A DNA stretch of 64,000 bases from Aquidulcibacter paucihalophilus (GTDB taxonomy: Bacteria; Pseudomonadota; Alphaproteobacteria; Caulobacterales; Caulobacteraceae): the NCBI GenBank assembly GCA_030285985.1, contig CP127384.1:2034501-2098500 (forward strand). The letters run 5' to 3'. Made by a program: the position numbers and the translations under genes. Below are positions 35,475 through 44,495 of this stretch, in pieces; positions within the stretch are counted from its first letter, which is position 1; each line of letters opens with the position of its first letter. The notes beneath the pieces were generated by a model. That model made no database searches. It was given only the letters and a program-made list of their open reading frames with translations, and was not told the origin of the DNA.

Positions 35475-35837
35475 TCAGTCGGCGGCGCGCTTCGGGCTCT
35501 CGCCGATGAACCAGCCGGCGATCCAGCTGACGATGCCGGTGACGATGGCCGCGCCGATGCCGGCCCACAGTCCTGCGACCACGAACCCGCCCAGCAGGCT
35601 GGCCACCAGGCCGATCATGGCCGCGTTCACCACCAGCAGGAACAGGCCGAAGGTGATGATGGTCAGCGGGAAGGTCACGAAGGTCAGGATCGGCCGCACG
35701 ATGGCGTTGGCGATCCCCAGCAGCAGCGCCGCCGCCAGCAGCGATCCGGTCGACAGGAAGTCCACGCCACTGACGACCCGCGACGACAGCCACAGGCCGA
35801 AACAGGTGACCAGAAACTGGACGATGAAACGAAGCAT
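35475..35837 (-). CDS. Phage-holin-family / YvlD-type small membrane protein
   Basis: 120 residues with four hydrophobic helices; LRFIVQFLVTCFGLWLSSRVVSGV, LLGIANAIVRPILTFVTFPLT and LGLFLLVVNAAMIGL-type segments match the mycobacterial 4-TMS holin superfamily IV (DUF360). Despite the name, chromosomal members are not lytic phage genes and their role is unknown. ATG at 35837 with GGGAGA upstream; a longer frame upstream runs into non-coding sequence. It converges on the DUF482 gene, 3 bp apart. Confidence 0.82.
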   Translation of the reverse strand: MLRFIVQFLVTCFGLWLSSRVVSGVDFLSTGSLLAAALLLGIANAIVRPILTFVTFPLTIITFGLFLLVVNAAMIGLVASLLGGFVVAGLWAGIGAAIVTGIVSWIAGWFIGESPKRAAD

Positions 35838-35940
35838 GGCACTCTCCCGACTCGCGCGTCCACGATAACGCGAAACCGCGCGCCGGGCTCCCCCCGTCCG
35901 CCGCCGGTTGCTAGGGTGGTCGGGATCCACGGAGCCCCCG

Positions 35941-36378
35941 ATGAGCCTGCACGCGCCCTATGACCCCGACAACATCTTCGCAAAGATCCTGCGCGGCGGG
36001 ATTCCCGCGGTCAGGGTCTGGGAAGATGACCATGTGCTGGCCTTCATGGATGTGTTTCCCCAGTCCGAAGGCCATGTCCTGATTATATCGAAGACCTCGA
36101 CCGCCCGGACGCTGCTGGAGATCGAGCCCGACGCCCTCGCCCGCCTGACCGCTGCCGTCCAGCGCACGGCGCGCGCGGTGGAAAAAGCCCTTCAGCCGGA
36201 CGGCTTCCAGATCATGCAGTTCAATGGCGAGGCCGGCGGCCAGACCGTCTTCCACCTGCATTTCCACATCATTCCGCGCTGGAGCGACCGGCCGATGAAG
36301 GGCCATGGCCATGCGCCGATGGCCGACGCCGCCGCCCTGCGGCCCTTGGCCGACCGGATCGCCGCCGCGCTTGACTGA
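35941..36378 (+). CDS. HIT family nucleotide hydrolase
   Basis: 145 residues. The histidine triad is HLHFHIIPR near residue 105, with the upstream NIFAKILRGGIPAVRVWED and FMDVFPQSEGHVLIISK of the HINT branch. These proteins hydrolyse AMP-lysine or other nucleoside phosphoramidates. ATG at 35941 has ACGGAG eight bases upstream; an in-frame earlier start adds a non-family tail. Cytoplasmic. Confidence 0.92.
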   Translation: MSLHAPYDPDNIFAKILRGGIPAVRVWEDDHVLAFMDVFPQSEGHVLIISKTSTARTLLEIEPDALARLTAAVQRTARAVEKALQPDGFQIMQFNGEAGGQTVFHLHFHIIPRWSDRPMKGHGHAPMADAAALRPLADRIAAALD

Positions 36379-36439
36379 GTGGCGCACCGCCCGCTCGCAC
36401 CCTTGAACCCGGAGCGGTTTCCCGTGCACCGTGCGGCCC

Positions 36440-37483
36440 ATGGCCCTTCTGTACGGCGATCCTGCTCCCACCTTTGCGATCCCGGGGATCAGCAACCCCC
36501 GCTATGTCTTCGACTCGGCGGCGGGCCGGTATCTGCTGCTCGCCATCGTGCCGGCCGGTTCAGCGGTCGCCCGCGCCCTCGCCACCCTCGAGACGCAACG
36601 CGAGGCCTTCAACGACCTCCACGCCAGCGCCTTCATCGTCATCGTCGGCAAGGACAGGAGCCGAGGCAAACGTCAGGACAGCCTGCCGGGCCTGCGCTTC
36701 CTTTTCGACGAGGACGGCGCGGTCGCCGCCCGCTATGACGCGACCGGCGTCGAACGCTGGTGCCTGGTCGACCCGGCCCTGCATGTCATGGCGATCGTCG
36801 GCGCGGATCAGGCCGGGGCGCTCGTCGACCGCGTGCACACCCTGCCCCCGCCCGCGCGCCACGGCGGTCCCGAAGGGATCGCGCCCGTCCTGCTGACGCC
36901 GCGAATCTTCGAACCCGCCTTCTGCGAGCAACTGATCGCCCTCTATCGCGAGATCGGCGGAAAACCGTCCGGCTTCATGCGCGAGGTGGACGGCGTCACC
37001 ACCCTGATGACCGACACGGACCACAAGCGACGGTCGGATGTCATCATCGAGGATGAGATGTTGCAGAAGCAGGCCGTCGCCCGCCTGAACCGCCGCCTGA
37101 TCCCGCAGATCCAGAAGGCGTTCAACTTCAGGGCCACGCGGATCGAACGCTATCTGGTCGCCCGCTATGACGCGGAGACCGGCGGCTTCTTCCGGCCCCA
37201 TCGCGACAACACCACCCGGGGTACAGCGCACCGGCGGTTCGCGGTCTCGATCAATCTCAACGCGGACTATGAGGGCGGCGACCTGCGCTTCCCCGAGTTC
37301 GGCCCGCGCACGTACCGCCCGCCGCCCGGCGGCGCAGTGGTCTTCTCCTGCTCGATCCTGCACGAGGCCACGGCGGTCACACAGGGCGAGCGGTTCGCCT
37401 TCCTGCCCTTCCTCTACGACGAGGCGGCGGCGGAAATCCGTACAGCCAATCTCAAATATCTGGACCCCGCGCTGAGCGCCTAG
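36440..37483 (+). CDS. 2OG-Fe(II) oxygenase with N-terminal redoxin-like domain
   Basis: 347 residues in two parts. Residues 1-145 read like an AhpC/TSA-type thioredoxin fold (LYGDPAPTFAIPGISNP, LPGLRFLFDEDGAVAARYDA) but have no cysteine at the usual peroxidatic place. Residues 155-340 are a prolyl-4-hydroxylase-type domain with iron ligands His254 and Asp256 (HRDNTT) and His308 (ILHEAT) and the 2OG Arg318 (GERFAF). It probably hydroxylates a protein side chain; the substrate is unknown. The ATG at 36440 is preferred over a GTG three codons earlier. Its stop shares CTAG with the convergent ABC gene. Confidence 0.85.
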   Translation: MALLYGDPAPTFAIPGISNPRYVFDSAAGRYLLLAIVPAGSAVARALATLETQREAFNDLHASAFIVIVGKDRSRGKRQDSLPGLRFLFDEDGAVAARYDATGVERWCLVDPALHVMAIVGADQAGALVDRVHTLPPPARHGGPEGIAPVLLTPRIFEPAFCEQLIALYREIGGKPSGFMREVDGVTTLMTDTDHKRRSDVIIEDEMLQKQAVARLNRRLIPQIQKAFNFRATRIERYLVARYDAETGGFFRPHRDNTTRGTAHRRFAVSINLNADYEGGDLRFPEFGPRTYRPPPGGAVVFSCSILHEATAVTQGERFAFLPFLYDEAAAEIRTANLKYLDPALSA

Positions 37484-39330
37484 TCAGGCCGGAACTGGAG
37501 CTCGGCCAGATGGGCGTACAGGCCGCCCTGGGACATCAGCGACTGGTGGGTGCCTTCCTGCACCACCCGACCGTCCTCCATCACCACGATCCGGTCGGCG
37601 CGCAGGACGGTGGCCAGGCGGTGGGCGATGACGATGGTCGTCCGCCCCTGCATGGCCTGATCCAGCGCCGCCTGCACCAGCCGTTCGTTCTCGGCATCCA
37701 GCGCCGAAGTCGCCTCGTCCAGCAGCAGGATCGGGGCGTCCCGGACCAGCGCCCGGGCGATGGCCATCCGCTGCCGCTGTCCACCCGACAGGCTCTTGCC
37801 GCGCTCGCCCAGAGGCGTGTCGAACCCTTCAGGCAGGGCCTCGACAAAGCCCAAGGCCTGGGCCTCCTCGGCGGCCGCGCGGACCTCCTCATCGCTGGCG
37901 AGTTCACGGCCGAAGCGGATGTTTTCGTTCGCTGATCCGGAAAACAGTGGCGCTTCCTGTGACACCCAGGCGAAGCGGCCTCGCACCGCCACCGGATCGG
38001 CGGCGCGCACGTCCACGCCATCCACGGAAACGACACCGGCCTGCGGGTCATAAAAGCGCAGCAGCAGACGGAAGACCGTGCTCTTGCCGGCCCCCGAGGG
38101 CCCGACGAGGGCGACGGTCTCGCCCGGCCGCACGGTCAGCGAGAAGCCTTTCAGCGCCGGCAGGTCGGGCCGGCCCGGATAGGCGAACTGGACCGCCGAC
38201 ATCGACACCTCGCCCGTCGGCGGCTCGGGCAGGGTCACCGGCGATTCGGGTGGCCGGATCGCGGCCTCGCTCCGCATCAGCTCGTCGATCCGCTCCATCG
38301 CCCCGGCGGCCTTCTGCACATCGCCCCAGCTCTCGCCGAGAGCCCCGACCGCACCGGCCACGAATACGGCAAGCAACACGAACTGCAGCAGTGCGCCCGG
38401 CGTCATCCGCCCGCCGATCACATCCTGCGCGCCCAGCCAAAGCACCAGGCTGACGCCGCCGAACATGACCACGATGATCATGGCGGTCATGAAGGCCCGT
38501 GCCCGCATCCGCACCAGCGACACGGTAAACGCCGCCTCCACCGCCGCGCCGAAGCGGGCGATGGCGCTCGCCTCGCGCCCGAAGGCCTGCACCGTCTCGA
38601 TCGCGTCCACGCTTTCGCCGGCAAAGCCCACGGCGTTGGCGAACCGGTCCTGCGACGCGACCGTCAGCTTTCGCACCGTACGGCCGAACAGGAAGATCGG
38701 CCCCAGCAGAAGCGGCACCACCAGCAGGACCAGGCCGGTCAGTTTGGGACTGACCACGAACAACAGGATGGTCCCGCCGATCAGGGTCAGGAAATTCCGC
38801 AGGGCGAACGACACGGAAGTCGTCAGCAGGGTCTCGACCAGGGCGATGTCGGTGGTCAGGCGCGACAGCACCTCGCCGGTTCGCATCGAGGCATAGAAGG
38901 CCGGATCGAGCGTCAGGATGCGCCCGAACAGCCCCTTGCGCAGGTCGGCGACGACCCGCTCGCCGGTCTTGGTGACGAAATAATACCGTACCGCCGTGGC
39001 GAAACCGAGAAACAGGGCGTTGGCGCCGAGGAGCAGGAACCACAGGTTCAGCTGCGCGCCGCCGTTCTCGAACCCATTGTCGATGGCCCCGCGGGCGGCC
39101 GCTGTCAGGGCCAGGGAGGCCGAGGTGGACAGGATCAGCCAGACCGCCGCCATGGCCACATGGCCCTTGTGTCGCATGGCGTAGGGGAACAGCCGTCCCA
39201 GTGGGCGAACGTCCCGGCGGCGGGCCCGGCGTTCGCCGGCCTCGCCCATCTGTTCGGCCAGTTGGGCCCCTGCGCCCGGCCGCCCCCGGATGTCGGCGGC
39301 GGCGTCGGGATTGGCGGTTGCATCTGTCAT
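37480..39330 (-). CDS. Exporter-type ABC half-transporter (MsbA-like)
   Basis: 616 residues: a six-helix transmembrane domain (about 50-340) and a nucleotide-binding domain (about 375-616). Seen: Walker [10 protein letters not shown], signature [15 protein letters not shown], Walker [13 protein letters not shown] and H-loop [11 protein letters not shown]. It matches the alphaproteobacterial MsbA-like group often annotated as lipid A or multidrug exporters. The cytoplasmic N-terminus of about 45 residues is Arg-rich. Substrate not decidable here. No partner gene; works as a homodimer. Confidence 0.9.
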   Translation of the reverse strand: MTDATANPDAAADIRGRPGAGAQLAEQMGEAGERRARRRDVRPLGRLFPYAMRHKGHVAMAAVWLILSTSASLALTAAARGAIDNGFENGGAQLNLWFLLLGANALFLGFATAVRYYFVTKTGERVVADLRKGLFGRILTLDPAFYASMRTGEVLSRLTTDIALVETLLTTSVSFALRNFLTLIGGTILLFVVSPKLTGLVLLVVPLLLGPIFLFGRTVRKLTVASQDRFANAVGFAGESVDAIETVQAFGREASAIARFGAAVEAAFTVSLVRMRARAFMTAMIIVVMFGGVSLVLWLGAQDVIGGRMTPGALLQFVLLAVFVAGAVGALGESWGDVQKAAGAMERIDELMRSEAAIRPPESPVTLPEPPTGEVSMSAVQFAYPGRPDLPALKGFSLTVRPGETVALVGPSGAGKSTVFRLLLRFYDPQAGVVSVDGVDVRAADPVAVRGRFAWVSQEAPLFSGSANENIRFGRELASDEEVRAAAEEAQALGFVEALPEGFDTPLGERGKSLSGGQRQRMAIARALVRDAPILLLDEATSALDAENERLVQAALDQAMQGRTTIVIAHRLATVLRADRIVVMEDGRVVQEGTHQSLMSQGGLYAHLAELQFRPD

Positions 39331-39462
39331 GGCGCGCGCCTCTTGCCCCGGAACGGCCCCCGGTGTAAACGCCGCCGCTCATTCCCGCCCCAGATGGCGG
39401 GATTTCTCATTTTCGCGCTCCGACGGTCGGCATCGTCATCGCGCAGAGACCGGACCAGGACC

Positions 39463-39687
39463 ATGAAGGCGGATACGCACCCCGACTACCACTTCATCAC
39501 CGTGACGATGACCGATGGTACGAGCTACCAGACGCGCTCGACCTACCAGAAGGAAGGCGCCGTCCTGAACCTGGACATCGATCCGCTGACCCACCCGGCC
39601 TGGACGGGCGGCAACGCCCATCTGATGGATCGCGGCGGCCGCGTTTCGCGCTTCAACAACAAGTTTGCCGGCTTCATCAAGAAGTAG
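39463..39687 (+). CDS. rpmE: 50S ribosomal protein L31, zinc-free form
   Basis: 74 residues: [19 protein letters not shown], then [28 protein letters not shown] and [14 protein letters not shown], the L31 pattern. There is no cysteine, so it is the C-minus type that does not bind zinc. ATG at 39463 with CCAGGA upstream; upstream in-frame sequence belongs to the divergent promoter region. A strong terminator follows 53 bp after the stop. Confidence 0.95.
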   Translation: MKADTHPDYHFITVTMTDGTSYQTRSTYQKEGAVLNLDIDPLTHPAWTGGNAHLMDRGGRVSRFNNKFAGFIKK

Positions 39688-39740
39688 GCCTTTCCGTACG
39701 GGTCGGGCTTTCGGGCCACACCCTGCGGCAAGACGATCAC

Positions 39741-39776
39741 AAAGGCGTCGGTCTCCGGACCGGCGCCTTTCTGTTT
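39741..39776 (+). terminator. Rho-independent terminator after rpmE
   Basis: AAAGGCG and CGCCTTT plus inner CGGTC and GACCG form a long stem with a T/G mismatch and a short loop; CTGTTT follows. The distance after rpmE and before the L,D-transpeptidase gene fits termination of the single-gene rpmE message. Confidence 0.82.
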
Positions 39777-39862
39777 GCCGGGAACGCCGATAACATGGCG
39801 GCGTTGGCTTCGGGGGCGTGGACGTGGGGTCCCGTGTCGAAGCGGGCGAAGAGATCGTGACG

Positions 39863-41419
39863 ATGAATCGACGGCAACTCGGACTTGGCGCGGCCGTGTC
39901 GGCTTTCGCGTCGACGATTGGACTGGCGGCACGGGCCCAGACCCGCGACCCCGGCGCTGTCGCCTTCTATGACAGTTTCAACGACCAGCTGGCCCGCCTG
40001 CCCGCAACGATCCAGCCCGATGTGCGCGCCTTCTACGAGCTGAACGGCTGGCGTCCCGTCTGGACCGCCGAGCGTCTCCGCGCCCTCCAGGCCGCCGCCG
40101 GCCGCGCCGAACGCCACGGTCTGTCCCAGAACGACTTCTTCGATTTCGAGGCCCTCGCTGCGTCGCGTGACTCGGCCGAGATGCGCACCACCGCCGCCGC
40201 CCTCGGCTACGGCCGCGTTCTGGCCGAAGGCCGGGTCCGACCCGAGGCCGTCGAGGATCTGTGGGAGATGCAGAAGAACCGCGTCGACCTGCCCGTCGGG
40301 CTGAACGACGCCCTGGCCCAGAACCGTCTCGTCGACTGGTTCGAGGCTCTGGCTCCGACCGATATCGGCTATTCCAACCTGTCTGCCGGCTATGTGCGTT
40401 ACCGTCGTCTGATCCGCGAGGGCGGCTGGCCCGCCTTCCGTCAGGGCCCGACCATTGAACCGGGCATGAGCGATGCACGCGTTCCCGTGATGATCCGGCG
40501 CCTCGTCGCCGAGGGCGACCTGTCCGCCGCCGACGGCGCACGCCTGATGGCCCAGGGCATTGTCTATGGTCCCGAGCTCCAGGCCGCGATGCGTGGTTTC
40601 CAGGCCCGTCACGGCCTCGTTGCGGACGGCCGCATCGGCACGGGCAGCCAACGGTCCCTTTCGGCCTCGGCCGAGGACCGCGCCCGCCAGATCGCCCTGA
40701 ACCTCGAACGCCGCCGCTGGCTCAAGCGCGAGGTCTCGCCGGAGCGGATCGAGGTCAACACCGCCGCCGCCATCATGGTCTACTGGAAGGACGGCCGTCC
40801 CGTTCACTCCAACCGCGTCGTCTGCGGCGCGCCGTCGACCCAGACGCCCAGCCTCGAGAAGCCGTTCGCCTCGGTCGTGGCCAATCCGCCCTGGTATGTC
40901 CCCGCCTCGATCGCGCGCAACGAGATCCTGCCGCGCGGCCCCGGCTATCTGGCCAGCCAGAACATGTACATGTCGAACGGTCAGGTCATCCAGCGCGCGG
41001 GTCCGACGGCCGCGCTCGGCTATGTGAAGTTCGAGCTGCGCGACAGCTACGCCATCTTCCTGCACGACACCCCGTCCAAGGGGGCCTTCAACCTCGCCAT
41101 GCGCCAGCGCAGCCACGGCTGCGTACGGGTCCAGGGCGCGGTCGATTTCGCCCGCCTGCTGCTGTCGCCCGACCCCGCCCTGCTGGAGCAGTTCGACAAC
41201 GCCCAGGACTCCCGCGAGACCAAGCGCATCTCGACCGGCCGCGAAATCAGCGTCCGCCTGCTGTACTGGACGGCCTTCGTCGACGGCCAGGGCCGCGTCG
41301 CCTTCCGCGAGGATGTCTACGAGCGGGACGCCAAACTGGCCGAAGCCCTGGGCATCGCCCTTAGCCTGCCCAAGGCCGTCGATGACGGCGCGCGGGTCGC
41401 GAACGACGTCGGGCCGTAG
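39863..41419 (+). CDS. Exported L,D-transpeptidase (YcbB/LdtD type)
   Basis: 518 residues. The N-terminus MNRRQLGLGAAVSAFASTIG followed by LAARAQ is a twin-arginine-like signal peptide, so the enzyme acts in the periplasm. A peptidoglycan-binding repeat lies near the middle (AMRGFQARHGLVADGRIG), then a YkuD catalytic domain with FLHDTPSK and SHGCVRV holding the nucleophile Cys420. It forms 3-3 crosslinks or anchors proteins to peptidoglycan. ATG at 39863 is used; an earlier in-frame start would bury the signal peptide behind 15 residues. Confidence 0.9.
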   Translation: MNRRQLGLGAAVSAFASTIGLAARAQTRDPGAVAFYDSFNDQLARLPATIQPDVRAFYELNGWRPVWTAERLRALQAAAGRAERHGLSQNDFFDFEALAASRDSAEMRTTAAALGYGRVLAEGRVRPEAVEDLWEMQKNRVDLPVGLNDALAQNRLVDWFEALAPTDIGYSNLSAGYVRYRRLIREGGWPAFRQGPTIEPGMSDARVPVMIRRLVAEGDLSAADGARLMAQGIVYGPELQAAMRGFQARHGLVADGRIGTGSQRSLSASAEDRARQIALNLERRRWLKREVSPERIEVNTAAAIMVYWKDGRPVHSNRVVCGAPSTQTPSLEKPFASVVANPPWYVPASIARNEILPRGPGYLASQNMYMSNGQVIQRAGPTAALGYVKFELRDSYAIFLHDTPSKGAFNLAMRQRSHGCVRVQGAVDFARLLLSPDPALLEQFDNAQDSRETKRISTGREISVRLLYWTAFVDGQGRVAFREDVYERDAKLAEALGIALSLPKAVDDGARVANDVGP

Positions 41420-41431
41420 TCTCAGACCGTA

Positions 41432-41794
41432 CTAGAAATCGACTTTGGTTGAGACGTCCGCGCATCCGTTGACCCGAATGGTCACGACTTGTGGCGGGCC
41501 GTTGGTCACATAGCCGCCCTCATGGGTGCGCTCGCCACCGGCGTCCCGGCATGTGATGCGGAAACTGTTGTCGGAGAAGCGCGCCAGTTTGACCGCGTGT
41601 TCACCCGGCCGCAGTCGGCCTCGCCAGGAAAATTGCCGGGCGTTCACGACCTCCACGGCCACGTCCGCATCCTGATGGCCGACGTTTTCGATGATCACCG
41701 CCGACCGTTCGGAAAAAAGGATGACAGCGGCGAGAAGCAACAGGACGCCAAGGGCGACCGCGACAATGATCGCGATCCGCCGCGAGGCTTTCAC
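41432..41794 (-). CDS. Hypothetical single-pass membrane protein
   Basis: 120 residues with one N-terminal helix (IAIIVAVALGVLLLLAAVIL) and a small periplasmic domain carrying two Cys (RITCRDAG, RVNGCADV), perhaps a disulfide. I recognise no family. The start overlaps the rcdA-like stop by 4 nt, so it is probably translated with it. The downstream end lies 12 bp from the convergent L,D-transpeptidase stop. Confidence 0.62.
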   Translation of the reverse strand: MKASRRIAIIVAVALGVLLLLAAVILFSERSAVIIENVGHQDADVAVEVVNARQFSWRGRLRPGEHAVKLARFSDNSFRITCRDAGGERTHEGGYVTNGPPQVVTIRVNGCADVSTKVDF

Positions 41795-42324
41795 TGCCTG
41801 AAGGCAGCCGTCAGCCGATCGAGCTGGCTCTGGACCGGATTGACCGCGTCCTCTTCCGGCTCATCCAGATACATGCGGCGGTCCAGGTGCAGGACCCGGT
41901 CGTAAAGCTTCTCGGTGCGGACCAGATATTCGACCAGGGCGATCGGAAGCTCCGGATGGCTGGGCTCGGTCGCGGCCGTACGTTCGGCCAGGCGGTAGCG
42001 GGCCTCGCAGGCGGTTTCCGCCGTCATGTCCCCCTCGCGCACGGCCCGCTGGACCAGCAGCCACGAGGCAATCTGCATCAGCCGGGTCGTCAGCTTCATG
42101 CTCTCGCCGGCGTAAAGCAGGGCCGTGGAGCGCGACAGCAGCTTGGATTCCCGCCGCCCGTCGCCATCCAGATAGGCGGCGGTCTCCTCGACCAGCTCCA
42201 TCCCCTCCTGGAAGGTGCGGTCGAACAGTTCCGAACGGGCGAAATCATCCACGACCGCGGTGCGGCTGCGGCCCGTTGGCGAAAGCGTGGTGGCGTCAAC
42301 AGGCATGAACTCAACCAGACTCAT
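41791..42324 (-). CDS. rcdA: DUF1465 family protein, RcdA-like regulator of CtrA degradation
   Basis: 177 residues. The conserved core is ELFDRTFQEGMELVEETAAY, DGRRESKLLSRSTAL, ESMKLTTRLMQIASWLLVQR and the C-terminal PVQSQLDRLTAAF, which match DUF1465. In Caulobacter, RcdA is an adaptor that, with CpdR and PopA, directs ClpXP to CtrA at the G1-S transition. Family membership is strong; the specific role here is inferred. The protein should be a helical-bundle dimer in the cytoplasm. A small membrane protein gene is coupled downstream. Confidence 0.78.
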   Translation of the reverse strand: MSLVEFMPVDATTLSPTGRSRTAVVDDFARSELFDRTFQEGMELVEETAAYLDGDGRRESKLLSRSTALLYAGESMKLTTRLMQIASWLLVQRAVREGDMTAETACEARYRLAERTAATEPSHPELPIALVEYLVRTEKLYDRVLHLDRRMYLDEPEEDAVNPVQSQLDRLTAAFRQ

Positions 42325-42413
42325 GGGACAGGCGCATCCGTATCACGACCGGCACGGCGTGGCGCGGCGCATCCACGGACTGCAATGGCCATGCCAGACG
42401 GAGACAGACAGGG

Positions 42414-42617
42414 TCAGGACCGGAAGTTGAACATGGCATCGGCTGCATTGCGTTGCGACGACTTGCCTTCGATGGCGGCCCTCGAGCGGTCGATCTCGGC
42501 CTGCAGCCCCTCGATCCGCTGCTTCAGATCCTCGACCGAATAACCGTCCAGATCCTCGCGCGTCAGGGCGATCAGTGGCGCGCCGCGCGCCGGACGGGGC
42601 TCCAGATCCTCGAACAT
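42414..42617 (-). CDS. DUF1192 family small protein
   Basis: 67 residues. MFEDLEPRPA at the start and DLKQRIEGLQAEIDRSRAAI with SQRNAADAMF at the end match DUF1192, a short helical, probably coiled-coil protein of unknown role. The start is set by a perfect AAGGAGG five bases before the ATG at 42617; in-frame starts at 42638 and 42644 lack a usable ribosome site. It is divergent from the quinone oxidoreductase gene. Confidence 0.85.
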   Translation of the reverse strand: MFEDLEPRPARGAPLIALTREDLDGYSVEDLKQRIEGLQAEIDRSRAAIEGKSSQRNAADAMFNFRS

Positions 42618-42700
42618 CACCGCCTCCTTCGTGGCCATCCTCACCGCAACACCCTATTTCAACGCCCGGATACGGACGATTGCAAGAACAGGACGGGCGA

Positions 42701-43672
42701 ATGCGGGTAGTCGAGATCACGGGCGGTGCCGGCTCCGCGGATTCCCTGACCCTCTCCGAACGGCCCGATGCCGCCGCTGGCCCGGGCCAGATCCGCATCC
42801 GAGTCCGGGCCGCCGGGATCAACCGGCCCGACATCCTGCAGCGGCTGGGCCGCTACCCGGCCCCGCCCGGCGCATCGGACATCCTCGGTCTGGAGGTCGC
42901 GGGTGAGGTCGATCAGGTCGGTGCCGGCGTGACACGCTGGTCTGTCGGAGACCGCGTCTGCGCGCTTCTGGGCGGAGGTGGTTACGCGGACCTCGCCGTC
43001 GTCGACGCCCGTCATGCCCTGCCCGTCCCCGCCGACATGGACTTCATCCAGGCCGCCGCCCTGCCCGAGACGGTCTGCACCGTCTTCGCCAATGTCTTCG
43101 AGGCCGGCGCGCTCAAGGCGGGCGAGACCCTGCTGATCCACGGGGCCACAAGCGGCATCGGCGTCACCGCCATCCAGATGGCCAGGGCCGCGGGCGCGCG
43201 CGTCATCGCCACCTCCCGCGGAGCCGCCAAGGCAGACGCCGCGCGCCGCCTCGGTGCCGACCTCAGCCTCGACGCCGCCGCGGACGACATGGAGGCGCAG
43301 ATCCGGGCGTTCGGCGGCGCGGACGTGGTGCTGGACATGGTCGGGGCCGACTACGCCGACCTCAATCAGGCCGCGCTGAACCCCTTCGGCCGCTGGGTGG
43401 TTATCGCCACCCAGTCGGGCGCGCTGGCGCAGGTCGATCTGGCGAGGCTGATGATGAAGCGGATTGTCCTCACCGGCTCGACCCTTCGCCCGCGGCCGGC
43501 CGATGAAAAGGCCCGGCTGATCGCTGCGGTGGAAGCCCTGGCCTGGCCCTGGGTCGCATCCGGTGCGGTCCGGCCGCCGGTCGAGGCGACCTTCCCGCTG
43601 GAACAGGCATCGGCCGCCCACCTCCGGCTGGAGGCGGGCGGCCATGTCGGCAAGATCGTGCTGACGGTCTGA
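42701..43672 (+). CDS. NAD(P)H quinone oxidoreductase, PIG3/QOR family
   Basis: 323-residue zinc-free medium-chain reductase. Seen: VRAAGINRPDILQRLGRYP, LGLEVAGEV, and the cofactor loop IHGATSGIGVTAIQMA, plus a terminal HLRLEAGGHVGKIVL. The AGINRPD-QR-G-YP pattern is that of the PIG3/TIGR02824 branch, acting on quinones with NADPH. Cytoplasmic. ATG at 42701; sequence further upstream in frame lies antisense to the DUF1192 gene. Confidence 0.9.
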   Translation: MRVVEITGGAGSADSLTLSERPDAAAGPGQIRIRVRAAGINRPDILQRLGRYPAPPGASDILGLEVAGEVDQVGAGVTRWSVGDRVCALLGGGGYADLAVVDARHALPVPADMDFIQAAALPETVCTVFANVFEAGALKAGETLLIHGATSGIGVTAIQMARAAGARVIATSRGAAKADAARRLGADLSLDAAADDMEAQIRAFGGADVVLDMVGADYADLNQAALNPFGRWVVIATQSGALAQVDLARLMMKRIVLTGSTLRPRPADEKARLIAAVEALAWPWVASGAVRPPVEATFPLEQASAAHLRLEAGGHVGKIVLTV

Positions 43673-43675
43673 CGC

Positions 43676-44278
43676 CTACCAGCGCCCGCCGCCGCGGACC
43701 GGACGCAGCGAGGAGATCCGGTCGTTCATGCCCCAACGCTGCAGATTGCGGACGTCGTCGCGGAAGGTCTGGCAGAAGCCGCGGTAGTAGGCGTCCGTGC
43801 AGGCTTCCCACTCGCCCCGGAACTGCATCGAACTGATGGCGTCGTTGAAGCCCGTATTGGCCAGGTTCGGTATCTCGTTGTCGAACCGGAAACTGGCGCC
43901 GCGGAACTCGGAATCGCGGAAGACGGTCACGGAGTTGCGTCCGCCGCCCCAGCCGCCGCCGGGCCGGTCCGGCCGGCCGCCGCCACCGCCCGGGCGATCT
44001 TCGTATTCGCCGCGGTTGGGCCCGCAGACCAGCAGGCCGTCGTTGTTGCGGATCTCGTAGTTGGCGCAGCGGTTCAGCTCGATCGAGGTCTCGCGAATGT
44101 TGCCGCGATTGTTGCGGCAATCGGCGTAGAGCCGGCCGCGGTTCACATATTCACCGCTGCAGCTGTCGCGATAATCGCCGCGCGGAGCGCCCCGCTCGGG
44201 ACCACCGGGGATCTGCGGCGCGAAGTCCTGTCCGGTGGCGGAGACGACCGCCGCGGCGGCCAGCATTTCGATCAGCAT
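43676..44278 (-). CDS. Secreted CVNH plus beta/gamma-crystallin-like protein
   Basis: 200 residues. A short signal-like N-terminus (LIEMLAAAAVVSATG) leads to a cyanovirin-N-like domain: SCSGEYVNRGRLYADCRNN, SIELNRCANYEIRNNDG, with paired cysteines. A Gly/Arg/Pro-rich linker (GGGGGRPDRPGGGWGGGR) joins it to a crystallin-type domain: VTVFRDSEFRGASFRF, DAISSMQFRGEWEAC, NDRISSLRPV. CVNH modules bind glycans, crystallin folds often bind calcium; both roles are inferred. ATG at 44278 has GGGAGG seven bases upstream. Confidence 0.72.
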   Translation of the reverse strand: MLIEMLAAAAVVSATGQDFAPQIPGGPERGAPRGDYRDSCSGEYVNRGRLYADCRNNRGNIRETSIELNRCANYEIRNNDGLLVCGPNRGEYEDRPGGGGGRPDRPGGGWGGGRNSVTVFRDSEFRGASFRFDNEIPNLANTGFNDAISSMQFRGEWEACTDAYYRGFCQTFRDDVRNLQRWGMNDRISSLRPVRGGGRW

Positions 44279-44495
44279 GGAAGTTCCTCCCAGAAAGTCT
44301 TTCCCGACGCACAACGCGTCTGTGAAGCCAGTGTTGCGCCGTGTGGATGAACCTTGGCTGTATAGCCTTGTCGGGTTCCGTTTTCTTTTCCGGCGAATAG
44401 GACTATATCGCGATCATCAACGCCCGGTCGAAAGGCCGGGCGCCGTCGTATCCAGAGCCCGGTTTTCGGGTTCGAACAAGCACCGGAACGCCCCC

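Noticed and set aside
35475..35837. Possible prophage remnant because of the holin-family name
   Set aside because: The gene is a chromosomal DUF360/YvlD type membrane protein; no other phage gene is nearby.
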